DNA of 64,000 bases from contig OZ017795.1 in NCBI GenBank assembly GCA_963969395.1, positions 29,493,063 through 29,557,062 of the forward strand, written 5' to 3'. Each line of letters begins with the position of its first letter. Within the stretch, counting starts at the first letter, position 1. A model generated the notes under the pieces. The model saw nothing but the letters and a program-made list of their open reading frames with translations, searched no databases and was not told the origin of the DNA. Positions 62,148 through 64,000 of the stretch are shown here, piece by piece. The position numbers and the translations under genes are program-made. The stretch comes from Pseudoscleropodium purum (lineage: Eukaryota; Streptophyta; Bryopsida; Hypnales; Brachytheciaceae).

Positions 62148-62886
62148 CACTACAAGAAAAGGGAGATATAAATGACTACAGGCATTGACTTGGAAGTGAC
62201 TTCTTATTCAGTTTGACTGAAGAATGATTGAACCCTCTATAATTGCATAGGGGGTGCGGCTGGAAGAGGTCTTGAGTCATTTAGAAGTCAAAATTTGTAA
62301 CTTCCGGATGAGGATTTTATGAAAGGGCACGATGATGGTAGACCATTGTTTACATAGGAGTACTTGGGCTATGATGTCTATAGAAAGTCATTATAGAGTC
62401 AGTAGTTACAATTGCCGTTCACTTTTCTATGACTCAAAAATGACTGACAAGGGATTGGGTGCCCACTTTTAGTTTTTTGAAGCAAGGTAGTACATTGACG
62501 TGGACAACGGTTTTACTATTGTTGTCCGATATGACTGCAGTTCACTACTGAATGACTGCAACATGACTTCTACCTAGATTCTTTGGGATTGCCGCTTCAT
62601 GGAGTATGATGGTTGGGCTTCTATTGATGTGGACTTTGGTGACTTCAGCTTGATTGTGCCAAAGAATGACTCTTACTAACATCAGGGTTCTATTTTCTTG
62701 CGACGGACTCCAAAGACAATATTGGGTGAAATGTTCAGATACTTTTAAGGCAATTTTGGATACGACAATTTACATTACATTTGATTTCTTTCAAACTAGA
62801 GCATACATGCATTGCACATTCATTATAGTTATTCTTCTAATTGGGCATATACATATGCTTGATTAAGCACATGTAACCTTATAATG

Positions 62887-63332
62887 CTAGTATCCTCCAT
62901 GAGCTAGTAAGTTCTCTTCCTTTGTCAGCTCGATGGCCCCAACTAGATTAACCGCCTCTGTAGCATCGAGAAATGTGTTGGGAGCTCTAAGCCTTATACT
63001 CTCTACTCTAGTAAAGATGAATGCGTCCACTATATCCACAACTTCAAGTCTCACTCTAGCCTCTTTTTGTAAGACTACTTTCCAACCATGTCTACCTTCA
63101 ACATGTGAAAAGAATACTTGCATTGCTTAGCTCGAAAAATGAAGGGCTCCAACATGCGAGGTAGAGTACGTCGAAAGTTCACCAATAAGAAGTCGAACTC
63201 GTCTCGCGTATATGTGGAATGACCTCGAGTGTCTTGGATTTTCACCCAGTCACAACACAATAAGATGATGTGCATATTCAATGTACCATAATTCAGCTCC
63301 AATATGTCCTTTAGTACTCCCACGTAGTTCAC
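62887..63332 (-). pseudogene. CACTA element DUF4216-type domain, frameshifted
   Basis: Two overlapping minus-strand frames (63,332-63,075 and 63,123-62,887) together resemble the DUF4216 domain that follows the TNP2 transposase in plant CACTA elements. Motifs seen are NYVGVLKDILELNYG, then LLCCDWVKIQDTRG, FDFLLVNFRR, EPFIFRAKQC, and after the frame change QVFFSHVEGRHGWKVVLQ. The frameshift near 63,090 makes this copy nonfunctional. Function of the domain itself is unknown. Confidence 0.78.
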
Positions 63333-64000
63333 AGTCGATTCCTCTCCATTATCTAACTACTATTGGGAAATGGAAGTGACACCACTATTGTAGCTCAACA
63401 AGTGCTTAGTTATGTTCATCTTCTACATGGAAGTGGTTATTGAACACAAGGACAGGTCTGTAGTGAATAGCCCTTTGTGTTGGTTTTTTACTCAGCAATA
63501 ATTGGTCCATGTTCATGGGGTTACTCAAGTCCACATCAACATTTTGCAATCTACGATGAATCCAAAACAACATTGTTAGGGTGCCTGGATTTTGAGCTGA
63601 TTCAATCCTCCACTCCCTACGGACAAAAGTACAAAATAATTCTCACTTACATGGGACAAGGGGCATACACATCCAAAAATTCATACCTTTGTTGTACTAT
63701 CAACCTCTAAAACTACAACAGAGACAATCAACTATAGTGACTACTCGATGACTTGACAAAGTTGTTGTACAGTCATTTTTTAGTTACATCTAATATATTG
63801 ACTTCTTCAAGACTTTTAGACGTCTTCCACACTATTGTAGACTCCTCCCTCGCCATGGAATACCTCAGCAATATAGTGCAAGGGAAAAAAAATAGAATAC
63901 GGCATCACAGTCATAGGTTCCATGCTTTACTTATGCCACCAAATCCTCTATAGAAGTTGAATTGGACAACACGTATTGGTGGGCTATGTCTCTCATCTCT
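63333..64000 (-). pseudogene. CACTA transposase-region remnant upstream of DUF4216
   Basis: The minus strand reads in broken frames with pieces like RDIAHQYVLSNS, then SAQNPGTLT. These occupy the place of the conserved H-x-Y-V-L-N-N and T-Q-N-S-G segments between TNP2 and DUF4216 in plant CACTA proteins. Many stops are present. The TNP2 core, if kept, would lie beyond position 64,000. Confidence 0.5.

Larger units (their letters stand above)
62148..64000 (-). mobile_element. CACTA transposon, 3' portion (continues past the window)
   Basis: The terminus CACTACAAGAAAAGGG at 62,148 is a canonical plant CACTA (En/Spm) end. The next ~600 bp carry many copies of 'tgact' in both orientations, as expected of subterminal transposase-binding repeats. 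Minus-strand remnants of the transposase region follow at 62,887-64,000, placing this end as the 3' end of the element. The other terminus is not in the window. The 3-bp flank on this side is 'gtc'. Confidence 0.82.

Noticed and set aside
1..64000. CRISPR array, bacterial operon or prophage
   Set aside because: All recognisable genes are plant nuclear genes with spliceosomal introns or eukaryotic transposons; no spaced identical short repeats were seen.

Overview
This is a stretch of a plant nuclear genome. Three conserved genes with spliceosomal or intronless structures sit in about 64 kb of AT-rich sequence dominated by decayed transposable elements. The plant assignment rests on the two-domain GTP cyclohydrolase I, a plant-type fusion, and on a SEC3 whose 885-residue reading frame follows plant SEC3A closely. 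SEC3 introns are short (about 80-980 bp). With the AT-rich intergenic DNA and long gene spacing this would fit a non-flowering plant (moss-like or other early-diverging lineage), but I cannot name the species.

Layout. 1-5,600: AT-rich intergenic DNA with an old dispersed direct repeat. 5,640-14,967 (+): SEC3 exocyst subunit, 23 exons that splice to one uninterrupted frame. 15,000-17,300: nothing recognised. 17,900-18,890 (-): intronless NAA10 (catalytic subunit of NatA) with a tandem duplicate of its last ~40 codons and 3' flank just downstream. 19,200-31,700: gene-poor, holding short direct repeats and remnants of unknown coding sequences. 31,700-34,800: nested small DNA transposons (hAT-like and CACTA-like). 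36,000-38,300: dispersed and tandem repeats. 38,789-41,510 (+): GTP cyclohydrolase I, three exons. 43,900-46,070: three separate inverted-repeat elements, one carrying satellite-like repeats. 47,025-54,508 (+): a nearly complete but dead L1-type LINE in a tandem repeat array, itself invaded by a hAT-like element and an inverted-repeat element. 55,400: a second intact hAT-like element. 56,660-58,730 (+): a second LINE 3' part. 61,400-62,147: a decayed ORF with a psq/CENP-B-like DNA-binding domain, cut by a CACTA element (62,148 to beyond the window end) whose transposase-region remnants lie on the minus strand.

The three genes are unrelated housekeeping functions: exocytosis, N-terminal protein acetylation, and folate/pterin synthesis. 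The part worth a second look is the transposon layer. A CpG-rich hAT-like family has perfect 8-bp target duplications; there is a CACTA hairpin with a 3-bp duplication; a LINE insertion can be reconstructed against its own empty site inside the window; and a 1.3-kb long-terminal-inverted-repeat element has an interior of nested repeats. I saw no tRNA, rRNA or CRISPR. Exon boundaries were assigned by eye from reading frame, splice consensus and knowledge of the protein families, without transcript data.
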